Counted from the first letter of the stretch, positions 1 to 8,265 are shown. The stretch is 17,842 nt of DNA from JAZQLP01 sp045629205 (GCA_045629205.1 JAZQQT010000191.1:1-17842), one strand, 5' to 3'. Numbers and translations: made by a program. The notes: generated from the letters alone by a model not told the origin.

Positions 1-1106
1 ATGCCGTTGTCCTTGCCAACTACGCAAACGAGCATGCGATATACGCGGTCAAATGTCTGAAAGCGGGCAAGCACGTAATGTCCGAAGTTCTGCCCGCCGA
101 AACGCCGGCACAGCTTGTTGATCTGGTTGAGACAGTGGAAGAAACAGGTCTCGTATACGCATACGCAGAGAATTACTGTTATATGACACCGACATTTGAA
201 ATGTGGAGACGTTACAAAAACGGCGATATAGGCGACGTTCAGTATGCGGAAGGCGAATACATACACGACTGCACGTCAATCTGGCCATCCATAACTTACG
301 GCGAGCGCGATCACTGGCGCAACCGTATGTTCGCAACATTTTACTGCACACATTCCTGCGGTCCCCTTATCACAATCACGGGCAAACGCCCCGTTCAGGT
401 CGTAGGTTTTGAAACAAATCCAAACCATGAAAAAACGCAGCGTGATGTCGGCGTAAGTGTATGCGGATCACTTGAAATAATCACTCTCGAAAACGGAGCC
501 ATCGTTAAAAGCATCCACGGCGGTCTCAAAATGGAACCCGGAAGCATAAACTATCAGGTTTACGGAACAAAGGGCATGATGGAATCCAAACGTTACGGAA
601 GAATGGATTTCAATATGTGGCAGGAGAATAACATTGCATGCAACGGTCAGTGGGTATGCTACAATCCCGTGAGCGAGGTCGGGCAGGACATAGCAGTCAA
701 ATCCGAGGGGCACGGCGGAAGTGATTTCTACACAACACATTGCTTTATAGAAAAGATCCTCGGCAATCCCGACGGACAGTGGTGCATAGATGTTTACACT
801 GCCAGCGATATGGGCCTCTGCGGAATCATGGCATGGCGTTCGGTTCTCGACGGTAACCGCCCGAAGGAAGTCCCCGATTTCCGTATTCCGGCAATCCGAA
901 ACAAATACCGCCACGACAATGCCTGCTGCACTCCCGAAATCGCAGGCAAGCAGCTTTTACCGAACACATCGTTCGAGCCCATGGATATTCCGGACGAAAC
1001 ATTTGACAACGTCCGTGAGATCTGGCTCGGAAATAAAAAATCACCGCTTGCGCCTCTGTTCTACACTCAGGAAGAGTTGAATAAGACCGATGCGGAAAAT
1101 TCTTGA
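1..1106 (+). CDS. Gfo/Idh/MocA-family oxidoreductase, copy A (5'-truncated by window edge)
   Basis: The reading frame is open from base 3, before the first in-frame ATG at 78. Its opening codons match residues about 70-95 of the complete paralogue at 1129-2472, so the N-terminal Rossmann half lies outside the window. Family members are NAD(P)-dependent sugar or cyclitol dehydrogenases, with some lyase or glycosidase variants. The segment KHVMSEV (bases about 75-95) occupies the place of the family's EKP motif; the glutamate is kept, but the lysine is absent. A conserved block, GGSDFYTTHCFIEKILG, lies near bases 715-765. Compared with copy B the central loop after the GMMES motif is shorter by about a dozen or more residues, so the copies have diverged in one patch. 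It probably shares a transcript with copy B, whose start is 22 bases downstream. The substrate cannot be read from the sequence. Confidence 0.9.
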   Translation, partial: AVVLANYANEHAIYAVKCLKAGKHVMSEVLPAETPAQLVDLVETVEETGLVYAYAENYCYMTPTFEMWRRYKNGDIGDVQYAEGEYIHDCTSIWPSITYGERDHWRNRMFATFYCTHSCGPLITITGKRPVQVVGFETNPNHEKTQRDVGVSVCGSLEIITLENGAIVKSIHGGLKMEPGSINYQVYGTKGMMESKRYGRMDFNMWQENNIACNGQWVCYNPVSEVGQDIAVKSEGHGGSDFYTTHCFIEKILGNPDGQWCIDVYTASDMGLCGIMAWRSVLDGNRPKEVPDFRIPAIRNKYRHDNACCTPEIAGKQLLPNTSFEPMDIPDETFDNVREIWLGNKKSPLAPLFYTQEELNKTDAENS

Positions 1107-1128
1107 TATTCGATAGGAGATTGCCTCA

Positions 1129-2472
1129 ATGAAAAAGATAAGAATAGGTGTTTTCGGCGGCGCAAGAGGTTTTTCGATGATCGACAAAACCCTCCGCCAT
1201 CCCCATGCGGAACTCGTTGCTGTCTGCGACAAATATGAGCCGCTGCTCAAAAAAGTTGACGAATACGCTAAAGAACGTGGGCAGAACGTTGCTCTTTATA
1301 CTTCATTCGACGAATTTATAAAACACGATATGGACGCCGTAGTCCTTGCGAACTACGCAAACGAACATGCGATATACGCAGTCAAATGTCTGAAAGCGGG
1401 CAAGCATGTAATGTCGGAAGTCATGGCTGCCGAAACTCCCGCGCAGCTCGTTGAGCTTGTTGAAACGGTTGAAAAAACAGGGCTTGTTTATGCCTATGCC
1501 GAAAATTACTGCTACATGCGCGCACCTCTCGAAATGTGGAAACGCTACAAGAACGGCGATATAGGAGAAATCCAGTATGCCGAAGGCGAATACATACACG
1601 ACTGTTCCTCGATATGGCCCGAAATCACATACGGTCAGAAGGATCACTGGCGCAACAATATGTTCGGCACCTTCTACTGCTCACATTCCTGCGGTCCCGT
1701 TATAACGATCACCGGAAAACGCCCCGTGAAAGTCGTGGGCTTTGAAACGAATCTCAATACCGAAGAAAAGCAGATGCGTATCGGTATGCCGTCAAAAGCA
1801 TGTCTTGAAATGATCACGCTTGAGAACGGAGCAGTCGTAAAGAGTATTCACGGCGGTCTTAAAATGGAACCCGGAAGCTCAAACTGGCAGATCTACGGAA
1901 CAAAAGGAATGATGGAGTCCGGCCGTTACAGAGATCACCACTTTAATATGAGCGACGCGGACGACAGAATTTTCAATATGTATCAGGTCAACGACTGTCC
2001 GATTACCGTTGACGGCAACTGGACGAAATACGACCCGACCTTCGACGATATCGGCGGCGGGCTTGAAAAAGTCGAAGACATGCACGACGGAAGCGACTTT
2101 TACACCACACACTGCTTTGTGGAAAAGATTCTCGGCAACCCCGACGGGCAGTGGAGTATCGACGTTTACACCGCCTGCGATATGAATCTCTGCGGCATGA
2201 TGGCATGGCGTTCGATTCTCGACGGCAACGAACCCAAAGAGGTCCCCGACTTCCGTATTCCCGAAGTGCGCGACCGTTTCCGCGACGACAACGCATGCTG
2301 CACGCCCGAAGTTGCCGGAGATATGCTTCTCCCCACAACATCAAATAAAAAATACACATTCCCGGACGAGGTTTACGAAAACGTCCGCAAGGTCTGGGAG
2401 CGCAAAGAGCCCTCCCCCATCGACGATATATTCGACCCGCGTTTTTACGGAAAGGAAAACGCCGAAAAATAA
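1129..2472 (+). CDS. Gfo/Idh/MocA-family oxidoreductase, copy B (447 aa)
   Basis: This is a complete paralogue of the upstream gene. The start is supported by AGGAGA at 1115-1120, eight bases ahead of the ATG. Residues 1-110 form the nucleotide-binding Rossmann fold: strand IRIGVFGG followed by ARG gives an atypical GxGG-type dinucleotide loop at residues 7-14. The usual EKP motif reads E97-V98-M99 (HVMSEVMAAE), so the lysine that typically helps catalysis in inositol and glucose-fructose dehydrogenases is missing. Residues 125-440 fit the C-terminal alpha/beta substrate domain, with a DGSDFYTTHCFVE block whose histidine could be catalytic (inference). It has no signal peptide, so it is cytoplasmic. 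A terminator hairpin follows. The family is certain; the reaction is not, and a non-redox member (for example GH109-like, NAD-dependent glycoside cleavage) cannot be excluded. Confidence 0.9.
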   Translation: MKKIRIGVFGGARGFSMIDKTLRHPHAELVAVCDKYEPLLKKVDEYAKERGQNVALYTSFDEFIKHDMDAVVLANYANEHAIYAVKCLKAGKHVMSEVMAAETPAQLVELVETVEKTGLVYAYAENYCYMRAPLEMWKRYKNGDIGEIQYAEGEYIHDCSSIWPEITYGQKDHWRNNMFGTFYCSHSCGPVITITGKRPVKVVGFETNLNTEEKQMRIGMPSKACLEMITLENGAVVKSIHGGLKMEPGSSNWQIYGTKGMMESGRYRDHHFNMSDADDRIFNMYQVNDCPITVDGNWTKYDPTFDDIGGGLEKVEDMHDGSDFYTTHCFVEKILGNPDGQWSIDVYTACDMNLCGMMAWRSILDGNEPKEVPDFRIPEVRDRFRDDNACCTPEVAGDMLLPTTSNKKYTFPDEVYENVRKVWERKEPSPIDDIFDPRFYGKENAEK

Positions 2473-2486
2473 AGACGGATATCACA

Positions 2487-2535
2487 ACAGCCTATACCCT
2501 GAAATCGGGTATAGGCTGTATTGATTTATATTTTG
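2487..2535 (+). terminator. Intrinsic terminator of the oxidoreductase pair
   Basis: A perfect 13-bp stem (2487-2499 with 2507-2519) encloses a 7-base loop and is followed by a T-rich stretch (ATTGATTTATATTTT). It lies 15 bases after the stop of the second oxidoreductase and just past the end of the converging phospholipase gene. The other flank also gives T-rich sequence on the minus strand (TCTTTATTTTT), so it may terminate both directions. Confidence 0.8.
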
Positions 2536-2545
2536 AAATTCCGGA

Positions 2546-4282
2546 TCAATTATCTGTTTTTTTTCTGTTTTTGACAAACATAACCGTTACGACAACGGCA
2601 TAAGCGGCAATGACCAAAAGGAGAATACCGAGAATCATAGCCAGTGTGCCCTCGGATATTGTCGAGCCGCTGTAGGAAGAAGCGGCGGATCTTGTTACGG
2701 AGATTCCGCAATAACGGTCGAGACCTTCCTGAAGGTTGAAATTCGTATTTGTCTTTACAAGCTTGACCATCTCTTTGCCGCGCTGTGTATCGAGCATTTC
2801 AAGCTCGGTAATCGGAGCCTTATTGCCTTTTTTTGAATAAAACAGATAAGTATATTCACTTGACCATCCCGAAAGACGGGTAAAATAGTCGAAATACGAG
2901 CCGCTGACCTCAACCATGGTATAACCGCTCGGTCCGTCGTCATCGTCGTAGGTGCCGACGATATCCCTGATGGCGTTATTCGGGTTTGTTGTGGTCTTGT
3001 AACCGATAATAATCGGATCACCGTCCGGATTCATATCCCTGTAGATACCGCCGCTTGATTTTTTTCCTACGAGAACCTGATAACCATTATTGAGACATTC
3101 CTCAAGAGCATCATCATAATCACCGTCGAGGAAGCCTTTTATATCGCTGATATAAGTCTGAGGCTGCTCGGCGATCCGGTTAGGCTCGCCCTTAAATGTA
3201 TTGGAATCGAAAATCTTTCTTGCAAGATCCTCATCGAGGAAATCCATGGAAACCCAGCCGTAATAAGCGCCTTTTTTGAAGTTGTAAGCAAGAAGCAGCT
3301 TACGCATCGATTTTCCTTCTTTATCGGGGGTCGGAATAATCCAACTGTCAAAGAACGGAACGCCGACGTTATTGTAAACGGTTTCGCCCTTGCGGTTCAA
3401 TGCTTTCTGTCCGGTGCAGGAGGTATATGCGGCACGGAATTTTTTTTCGTCTTTGAACTCTTCGATATTCTGAACGGGCGCTTCGTTGAAATAAGGGAAA
3501 AGAACATTCCATTTTTCGGCAAAAGTATATTCATATTTATTTCTTGCGTCGGGCATCAGATCACCGAAACCCGTTCCGTATTCGAAAATAAAAACCTTTC
3601 CGCGGGCGCTGCCGAGAGTCCGGTTAACTTTGTAGCGTTCCACCTTCCATATACGTATGATATGGCTGAGTGTGGGATCGTTCTCGTCTTTCAACCATGT
3701 TTCGAGTTTTTTCTCGGCAGCTTCCATTGCTGTATAAATATTGCGGGAATCATCGGGCTCGCCTTCACTGTCGTAATCGACTTCGTCATCCGCGTCATGT
3801 TCATGCTGAACGGTAATGATAACCGTTTCGGACGGATGGGCAATAAGGAAATCGGCAATCTGTTTCAAAACCGTTTCATAGTAGTAATAGGTATCTTCAT
3901 CATCCTCGGTAGCCGCCGGAATCTGCGCATCGTAACGGAGTGCAGAGCCGGGACCGTGACATATCATCGCGGTATTGTTGCCGGAATAACGCAGACGTAT
4001 GTCAAAAATTCTCGCGCCGGCTTCAAGCTGACCTGTCACATCGGTATTCTGCGTTATGGCGTAGGAGGACGTCCAGTCATCGCAATAATACATACCGGAA
4101 TCGTGTGTTCCGGGGATATTCATACTGTTGACATACGCGCTGTCGGCAATATATTTCATCCACTCGTTCGCGGGTATCTTTTCGGGAATATCACCGTCGG
4201 CAGACAAAACGACGGGGAAAATTATGCCGATCATAAGCAGAACCGCAATCGACAATGAGATAAGTGATTTGATTTGTTTCAT
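2546..4282 (-). CDS. Secreted, membrane-anchored PI-PLC X-domain phospholipase (578 aa)
   Basis: The enzyme resembles bacterial phosphatidylinositol-specific phospholipase C, which cleaves PI or GPI head groups without calcium. A signal peptide covers about residues 1-28. The X domain follows with PGTHDSG (H60-D61), DIRL (D94, R96) and CHGP (H109). The spacing of these residues agrees with His32, Asp67, Arg69 and His82 of the Bacillus cereus enzyme. MDF around D347 may correspond to its later catalytic aspartate. Residues about 375-500 form an extra C-terminal region with IIIGYKTTT, AIRDIVG and TYLFYSKKGNKAPITELEM, which recalls MABP-type beta-prism repeats (tentative). A transmembrane helix at about 545-570 ends in KNRKK, so the protein is anchored facing outwards. 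The start was chosen at 4282 because AAGGTG lies 6 bases ahead; in-frame ATGs further upstream (4297, 4345) would spoil the signal peptide. At 578 aa it is about twice the size of the classical single-domain enzyme. Confidence 0.9.
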   Translation of the reverse strand: MKQIKSLISLSIAVLLMIGIIFPVVLSADGDIPEKIPANEWMKYIADSAYVNSMNIPGTHDSGMYYCDDWTSSYAITQNTDVTGQLEAGARIFDIRLRYSGNNTAMICHGPGSALRYDAQIPAATEDDEDTYYYYETVLKQIADFLIAHPSETVIITVQHEHDADDEVDYDSEGEPDDSRNIYTAMEAAEKKLETWLKDENDPTLSHIIRIWKVERYKVNRTLGSARGKVFIFEYGTGFGDLMPDARNKYEYTFAEKWNVLFPYFNEAPVQNIEEFKDEKKFRAAYTSCTGQKALNRKGETVYNNVGVPFFDSWIIPTPDKEGKSMRKLLLAYNFKKGAYYGWVSMDFLDEDLARKIFDSNTFKGEPNRIAEQPQTYISDIKGFLDGDYDDALEECLNNGYQVLVGKKSSGGIYRDMNPDGDPIIIGYKTTTNPNNAIRDIVGTYDDDDGPSGYTMVEVSGSYFDYFTRLSGWSSEYTYLFYSKKGNKAPITELEMLDTQRGKEMVKLVKTNTNFNLQEGLDRYCGISVTRSAASSYSGSTISEGTLAMILGILLLVIAAYAVVVTVMFVKNRKKTDN

Positions 4283-4326
4283 TTGATACACCTTCATTTT
4301 TTTTGATTTCACCCATTTATACGAAC

Positions 4327-4355
4327 AGTTTATCAAAAAGGACACTGAAATTCAA
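4327..4355 (-). promoter_or_regulatory. Putative sigma-A promoter of the phospholipase gene
   Basis: Read on the minus strand, TTGAAT (4355-4350), a 17-base spacer and TAAACT (4332-4327) fit the vegetative consensus. They lie about 45 bases ahead of the chosen start at 4282. This also argues against the longer start at 4345, which would sit inside the promoter. Confidence 0.6.
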
Positions 4356-4471
4356 GACAAAAGCGCGGTTTTTTCGATAAAAGTAAAAAAGTTCACACAG
4401 CGCTTGTTTTTTTATGTTTTTTATGATACACTGTCTGAGTTTGCGACAAACCGAAAAGGATGACATTCACG

Positions 4472-5842
4472 ATGAAAATAATTTCGTTTTTGGCTGACAT
4501 TACAGATACCGTAAAAGACGCCTGTTTTGAAAACAACGACGGATGCGCCCGGGCAAGGCGCACGATTCTCGGAACAGGATGGCTGACGACACTTGCCGCC
4601 GCGCTGACAGGCGGAACCTTCTTTTCGGTGCTGATGCTGGCAATCGGCGCGGACGATGTGTTTATCGGATACATTTCCATGATAACAACGCTGTGCGGAC
4701 TCATTCAGATACTGTCACCTCTGCTGTGGGAGCGTGTTCTGAGAAGAAAACCGTTTATCACGGCGTATAATTTCATATCGAATTTTCTTACATACGGCGT
4801 TATTACGCTGATCCCGTTTCTCAAAATCGCAAACGACGGCAAGCTCGGAATATATCTTGCGGTCTCGATCGTGAACAGTCTGCTGGGAGGGATCGTCTCT
4901 CCCGCTTCAAGCGCATACACGATGCAGAGCATACCTCTTTCAAAGCGTGTAAACTTTACATCAGTATCATCGCTTGTCAATACCATCATCAATATCATAT
5001 CTTCCTTCCTCGCCGGCATATTTGTTGACTCGTGGGAAGCGAAAGAGTTGTCATTCGCCGAGATGCCGCCTGCGTTATCGGCAATCATCGTTATGCGAAT
5101 CGCGGCATTGGCGTTTTCAATGATCATCGCGCTCCTTACGGCGCTGTTCGTTAAAGAATACCCTTATTACGACGGCGAAGATATTCCGCAGAAAACGGAT
5201 TTTTCGCTACTGATAAAGCCGATAAAAAACAAACCTTTTCTTCAGACAATAATGATTCCCTGCCTCTGGACATTCATCGGTCAGATCATCGGAAACTTTT
5301 TTACGCTCCACCTTGTGGAAAACGTCAAGATGTCATACACGCTGATCTCATCGGCGGGATTGATCAGCACGCCCATGATCCTTATCCTCACGCCCATCTG
5401 GACGGTAATACTCAAAAAAAGACCGTGGGTAAAAACGCTGGCGTTTGCCCTCGCCGGATACTCGCTCGCCTATATCTGCAACGTATTCATTTCGGCAGAC
5501 ACACAGTATTTTTATTTTATCGCCATCGTTGTGGGACACCTGTTTAATCCATGTATAAGTATGGTCACCGGAAACCTTATATATCTCAAGCTGCCGAAAG
5601 ATGACAGAACGGCTTTTTTTTCTTTTTACTCGATCGCGTCAACGGCATGTATTTTTCTCGGACAAACGGTCGGCACTCTGTTTGTTCAGTGGACGCCGAA
5701 CCTGAAATTCGACTGGTTCGGAGTGCCGGTATGCAACCTGCAGCTTACAAGTTTTATCGCCGCAGTGCTCGGACTGCTGCTTGCAGCATACACATATAAG
5801 TTCTCGGGCACAATCGACATGACATCGGATACCATCGAATAA
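4472..5842 (+). CDS. MFS transporter (about 456 aa)
   Basis: This is a polytopic membrane protein with about 11-12 hydrophobic helices spread over its whole length and a charged central loop near residues 225-250 (KEYPYYDGEDIP). That is the arrangement expected of a major facilitator superfamily permease with two six-helix bundles. MFS proteins move small solutes such as sugars, drugs or metabolites across the cytoplasmic membrane; no substrate signature is recognised here. An ATG at 4460 overlaps the AGGA ribosome binding site (4457-4460), so the ATG at 4472 is the more likely start, although its spacing of 11 bases is long. The gene is divergent from the phospholipase, stands alone and ends at a strong terminator. 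The neighbouring sugar-active genes suggest a carbohydrate or glycoside substrate, by context only. Confidence 0.85.
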   Translation: MKIISFLADITDTVKDACFENNDGCARARRTILGTGWLTTLAAALTGGTFFSVLMLAIGADDVFIGYISMITTLCGLIQILSPLLWERVLRRKPFITAYNFISNFLTYGVITLIPFLKIANDGKLGIYLAVSIVNSLLGGIVSPASSAYTMQSIPLSKRVNFTSVSSLVNTIINIISSFLAGIFVDSWEAKELSFAEMPPALSAIIVMRIAALAFSMIIALLTALFVKEYPYYDGEDIPQKTDFSLLIKPIKNKPFLQTIMIPCLWTFIGQIIGNFFTLHLVENVKMSYTLISSAGLISTPMILILTPIWTVILKKRPWVKTLAFALAGYSLAYICNVFISADTQYFYFIAIVVGHLFNPCISMVTGNLIYLKLPKDDRTAFFSFYSIASTACIFLGQTVGTLFVQWTPNLKFDWFGVPVCNLQLTSFIAAVLGLLLAAYTYKFSGTIDMTSDTIE

Positions 5843-5932
5843 TAACAAATCGTTCATAAATCAAGACAAAAATACATTCAAAATCCCTTTTTACTGCACT
5901 TACTGAAATAATTCCGCACCTTATAACAGTTC

Positions 5933-5965
5933 AGAGGCAAGCCTGACGGCTTGCCTCTTTCATCA
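5933..5965 (+). terminator. Intrinsic terminator after the MFS gene
   Basis: A perfect 11-bp stem (5933-5943 with 5948-5958) carries a TGAC tetraloop and is followed by TTTCATCAATTATAATTT. It lies about 90 bases after the transporter stop. The minus-strand flank is not T-rich, so it works in the plus direction. Confidence 0.8.
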
Positions 5966-5989
5966 ATTATAATTTAAGACAAAAACACT

Positions 5990-6724
5990 TTATTTAACAC
6001 AAGCCAACACTGCTTTTGCATTTGCGGAATCAATTTGGAAAGCGAACTGATTCGGATTATAAATGTAATCAGGCCCTCCGGCAAGTGATTGAGTGCAAAA
6101 AACATAGGTTTCGCCGACAGATAATCTGTCGAATTGATCGGCTTCGAAGTAGACACGGTCTTTTTCGATATTCTCAAAATCATCCAACACCGCACGCTGT
6201 TCATCATCCTTAAAACCGGTCCAGCCGCCTTCAGTCTTTAATTGAACTACTTCCCTTTGACTTCCCTTATAGTAATCTTCTGTTTCTATTGTATAAATAA
6301 CACATAACATCGGATATTCTGCTTCTGCTAAATCTTTACATGCTGTTTTTCCGGTTTTCAAATCAATAACATCAAACGAAATATCTGTCACGGTTCCGGT
6401 ATACACATCGCTTGCTTTTTCGGTAAGTTCCTCTGCAGTAGAAAAATAAGGCCAATCAAAGCTCATGACTTTTCCGGCGTCTTTATTTACACTTTCGGCA
6501 TCCTTTTTCGGCATAACAAGTTTGTGCCCGCATGCAGAACCAAATATCAAAATACATAACAAAATCACTGATATAACACCTACGGCAAAGACAAAAACAA
6601 ATGAAGCGGCAACGGCTCCGAATCTGATCCAAACACTTTTTCTGTTTCTGCTATTATTCTTTGCGGCAACGATCATACCGTCATCGACCTCGCCGATAAT
6701 ATCGAGTAAATCATCTGATCTCAT
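5990..6724 (-). CDS. Probable anti-sigma factor / membrane protein paired with the ECF sigma (244 aa)
   Basis: The N-terminal 32 residues are cytoplasmic and begin MRSDDLLDIIGEVDD, a pattern seen in membrane proteins encoded beside Oscillospiraceae ECF sigma genes. One hydrophobic helix spans about residues 34-60 and ends in a cysteine-containing FGSACG. The remaining ~180 residues would lie outside the membrane and contain a domain of unknown fold with YTGTVTDISFDV and TIETEDYYKGS. No zinc-binding HxxxCxxC motif is visible, so it is not a classical ZAS anti-sigma factor. Its ATG directly follows the TAA stop of the sigma gene, and the sigma gene's last codons provide AGAGGG as ribosome binding site, so translation is coupled. 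The anti-sigma role is inferred from this organisation. Confidence 0.7.
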   Translation of the reverse strand: MRSDDLLDIIGEVDDGMIVAAKNNSRNRKSVWIRFGAVAASFVFVFAVGVISVILLCILIFGSACGHKLVMPKKDAESVNKDAGKVMSFDWPYFSTAEELTEKASDVYTGTVTDISFDVIDLKTGKTACKDLAEAEYPMLCVIYTIETEDYYKGSQREVVQLKTEGGWTGFKDDEQRAVLDDFENIEKDRVYFEADQFDRLSVGETYVFCTQSLAGGPDYIYNPNQFAFQIDSANAKAVLACVK

Positions 6725-7279
6725 TTAATATCCCTCTCTTTCCAACAGCACACGGAGCTTGACTCTTGTCCGGTGCAGCATAGACGTAATCTTACTTTCG
6801 GAAAAACCGAACTGCTTTGCAATTGAAGAAACCGAATCGAAATACCAATACCTGCATAAAAAAACACCTCGCTCGGTATCGGGAAGCGAAACAAGAAATG
6901 CATTGATTTTAAGTGTCATTTCCTTTCTTTCCACTTCTTTCTCAACATTACTGCTGCCCGATACGCAATCATCCAATTCGTCAAGAGCAACGGCAATTTC
7001 ACCGCCGCCGCGTTTTTCGGCGCAGTTCTTTCTCCACAAATCAATCGATATGCGGCGTGTAATCTTTCCGAGAAAAGTTGAAAGCACGGAAGGACGATGG
7101 GGAGGTATGGTTTCCCATGCGTCGCAATAAGTATCGTTGACACATTCCTCCGCGTCCTGCGCATCAGACAGAATCCCATACGCTATGCCATACAGATACT
7201 GCCCGTATTTTAACGATGCTTCTTTGACAGCGTCCTCGCTGCGCCGCCAAAACAAGTCGACAATGCGATCATCTTCCAT
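6725..7279 (-). CDS. ECF-type RNA polymerase sigma factor (184 aa)
   Basis: This is a small sigma-70 family member of the extracytoplasmic-function class. Region 2 covers about residues 20-85 and includes DAEECVNDTYCDAWETIPP and LGKITRRISIDLWRK, which contact core polymerase and the -10 element. Region 4 covers about residues 128-178 and includes LPDTERGVFLCRYWYFDSVSSIAKQ followed by a helix-turn-helix (GFSESKITSMLHRTRVKLR) that reads the -35 element. The variable linker between them is acidic and serine-rich. The ATG is preceded by a full-length GGAGGTGAT ribosome binding site seven bases away. The gene is the first of a two-gene operon with the membrane protein at 5990-6724, which is expected to hold it inactive until an envelope signal arrives. 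The signal and regulon are not evident. Confidence 0.92.
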   Translation of the reverse strand: MEDDRIVDLFWRRSEDAVKEASLKYGQYLYGIAYGILSDAQDAEECVNDTYCDAWETIPPHRPSVLSTFLGKITRRISIDLWRKNCAEKRGGGEIAVALDELDDCVSGSSNVEKEVERKEMTLKINAFLVSLPDTERGVFLCRYWYFDSVSSIAKQFGFSESKITSMLHRTRVKLRVLLEREGY

Positions 7280-7659
7280 TCGATCACCTCCGTTATATTT
7301 GTCTGAAAGGTCCCTTCACCTATCTACTCGCAAAATATCGTGATTCCTTGCATATTTTTTTTGATTTTTTTATTTATGTAATACATTTTATCATAAAAAC
7401 ATATATTTGTCGATACAGCAAACGGCAGAGTTGTCGGCGATCAGACCGAATCATCATATATTTGTTGACTTATTGTGAACGATATCCCATCCTGTATTTC
7501 ACAGTTTGAGAAATATTAAAACTTTTGTCACCATTTTCCGTGAATAACATGATATAATTACATCGCGAAATGTGAAGCTGCCAACGGGCTTTGACACCGC
7601 AAAAAAATATACGACAAAGTCGCGCTGTGGAGGCGACCGAGCCGGAAGGACGGAAAAAA
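7280..7659. other. Intergenic region between the sigma operon and the amidase gene
   Basis: This 380-base gap separates divergent genes. Next to the sigma gene lies an imperfect palindrome, TGAAGGGACCTTTCA on the minus strand (about 7305-7319), in its untranslated leader; it is a possible control site. The middle (7350-7500) is AT-rich without a convincing ORF. The right side holds an extended -10 promoter and a leader of about 90 bases for the amidase gene. That leader contains a short GTCGC/GCGAC hairpin near 7619-7637 and matches no riboswitch class I can name. Confidence 0.5.
7550..7558 (+). promoter_or_regulatory. Extended -10 promoter for the amidase gene
   Basis: TGATATAAT is a consensus -10 hexamer (7553-7558) with the TG extension. 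The only good -35-like hexamer (TTGTCA, 7525-7530) lies 22 bases upstream, which is too far for normal spacing, so recognition would rely on the extended -10. Confidence 0.5.
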
Positions 7660-8265
7660 ATGACATTCAATACAACAATCATCGAAAACATCATCAACGA
7701 ACCTTCGCCTCACCTATACAGCAGGCAGGGGCAGTTTCCCGACATGATCTGCTGCCATCAGACAGGCGACACCATGGAAAGGACCAGATTCTGGTTCAAG
7801 GACCCCGACAGCGGCATCGCGGCGCACTTCGGCATTGCGAAGGACGGCACAATATACCGCTTTCTGCCGGTCATGGCGGCAGGATGTATCTGTAAAACAA
7901 CTTATAAATCGGAAGACAGGTATCACAGCAACTATTATTCGAAATCATCAAATACCCTTGTGCGCAACCGCAGAACAAACGCGGATTTTTATACCGTTTC
8001 GGTCATATTCGAAAACGAGAGGACCTGTCAGCTCACACAGGAGCAGTATAACTCGGGCATCGAGCTTTTCAGGTATCTTATCTGTCTCTGCAGAAAAGAA
8101 TACGGTGTGGAGTTTCCGATAGACCGCGAGCATATCATAGGTCACTACGAGGTCTCGCCCGTGGAAAAGGCAAACTGTCCCGGGCTGGATTTCCCGTTTT
8201 CGAGATTTATTTTTGATCTGCAGACATACGACAGAAACTCGACGTGGGGCGCAAAGAAAGCCTGA
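7660..8265 (+). CDS. N-acetylmuramoyl-L-alanine amidase, amidase_2 type (201 aa)
   Basis: Enzymes of this zinc-dependent family cut the bond between N-acetylmuramic acid and L-alanine in peptidoglycan. Expected ligands are visible: H33 in ICCHQTGD, H162 in GHYEVSP and C173 in NCPG, which match the T7-lysozyme-like H/H/C set. IAAHFGIAKDGTIY (residues 53-66) is the conserved segment in which the substrate cleft opens, and VSVIFEN (113-119) fits the core strand. The start at 7660 is preceded by AAGGA nine bases away; a longer frame from a TTG at 7591 lacks a ribosome binding site. There is no signal peptide, membrane helix or cell-wall binding domain. It is therefore either retained in the cytoplasm or released by another route, as with phage endolysins and some recycling amidases. 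No phage genes adjoin it. Confidence 0.88.
   Translation: MTFNTTIIENIINEPSPHLYSRQGQFPDMICCHQTGDTMERTRFWFKDPDSGIAAHFGIAKDGTIYRFLPVMAAGCICKTTYKSEDRYHSNYYSKSSNTLVRNRRTNADFYTVSVIFENERTCQLTQEQYNSGIELFRYLICLCRKEYGVEFPIDREHIIGHYEVSPVEKANCPGLDFPFSRFIFDLQTYDRNSTWGAKKA

Noticed and set aside
3662..4258. Long plus-strand open frame (198 codons) opposite the phospholipase gene
   Set aside because: It is antisense to the phospholipase, whose catalytic motifs are intact, and its translation has no recognisable domain or good ribosome binding site.
4283..4345. Longer N-terminus for the phospholipase (starts at 4345 or 4297)
   Set aside because: It would put 5-21 polar residues ahead of the signal peptide and overlap the promoter; the start at 4282 has AAGGTG at ideal spacing.
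7591..7659. TTG-initiated extension of the amidase
   Set aside because: There is no ribosome binding site, and the residues are unlike the family N-terminus; the ATG at 7660 has AAGGA upstream.
7559..7659. Possible riboswitch in the amidase leader
   Set aside because: It has only a small hairpin and no terminator or conserved motif of a class I can recognise.
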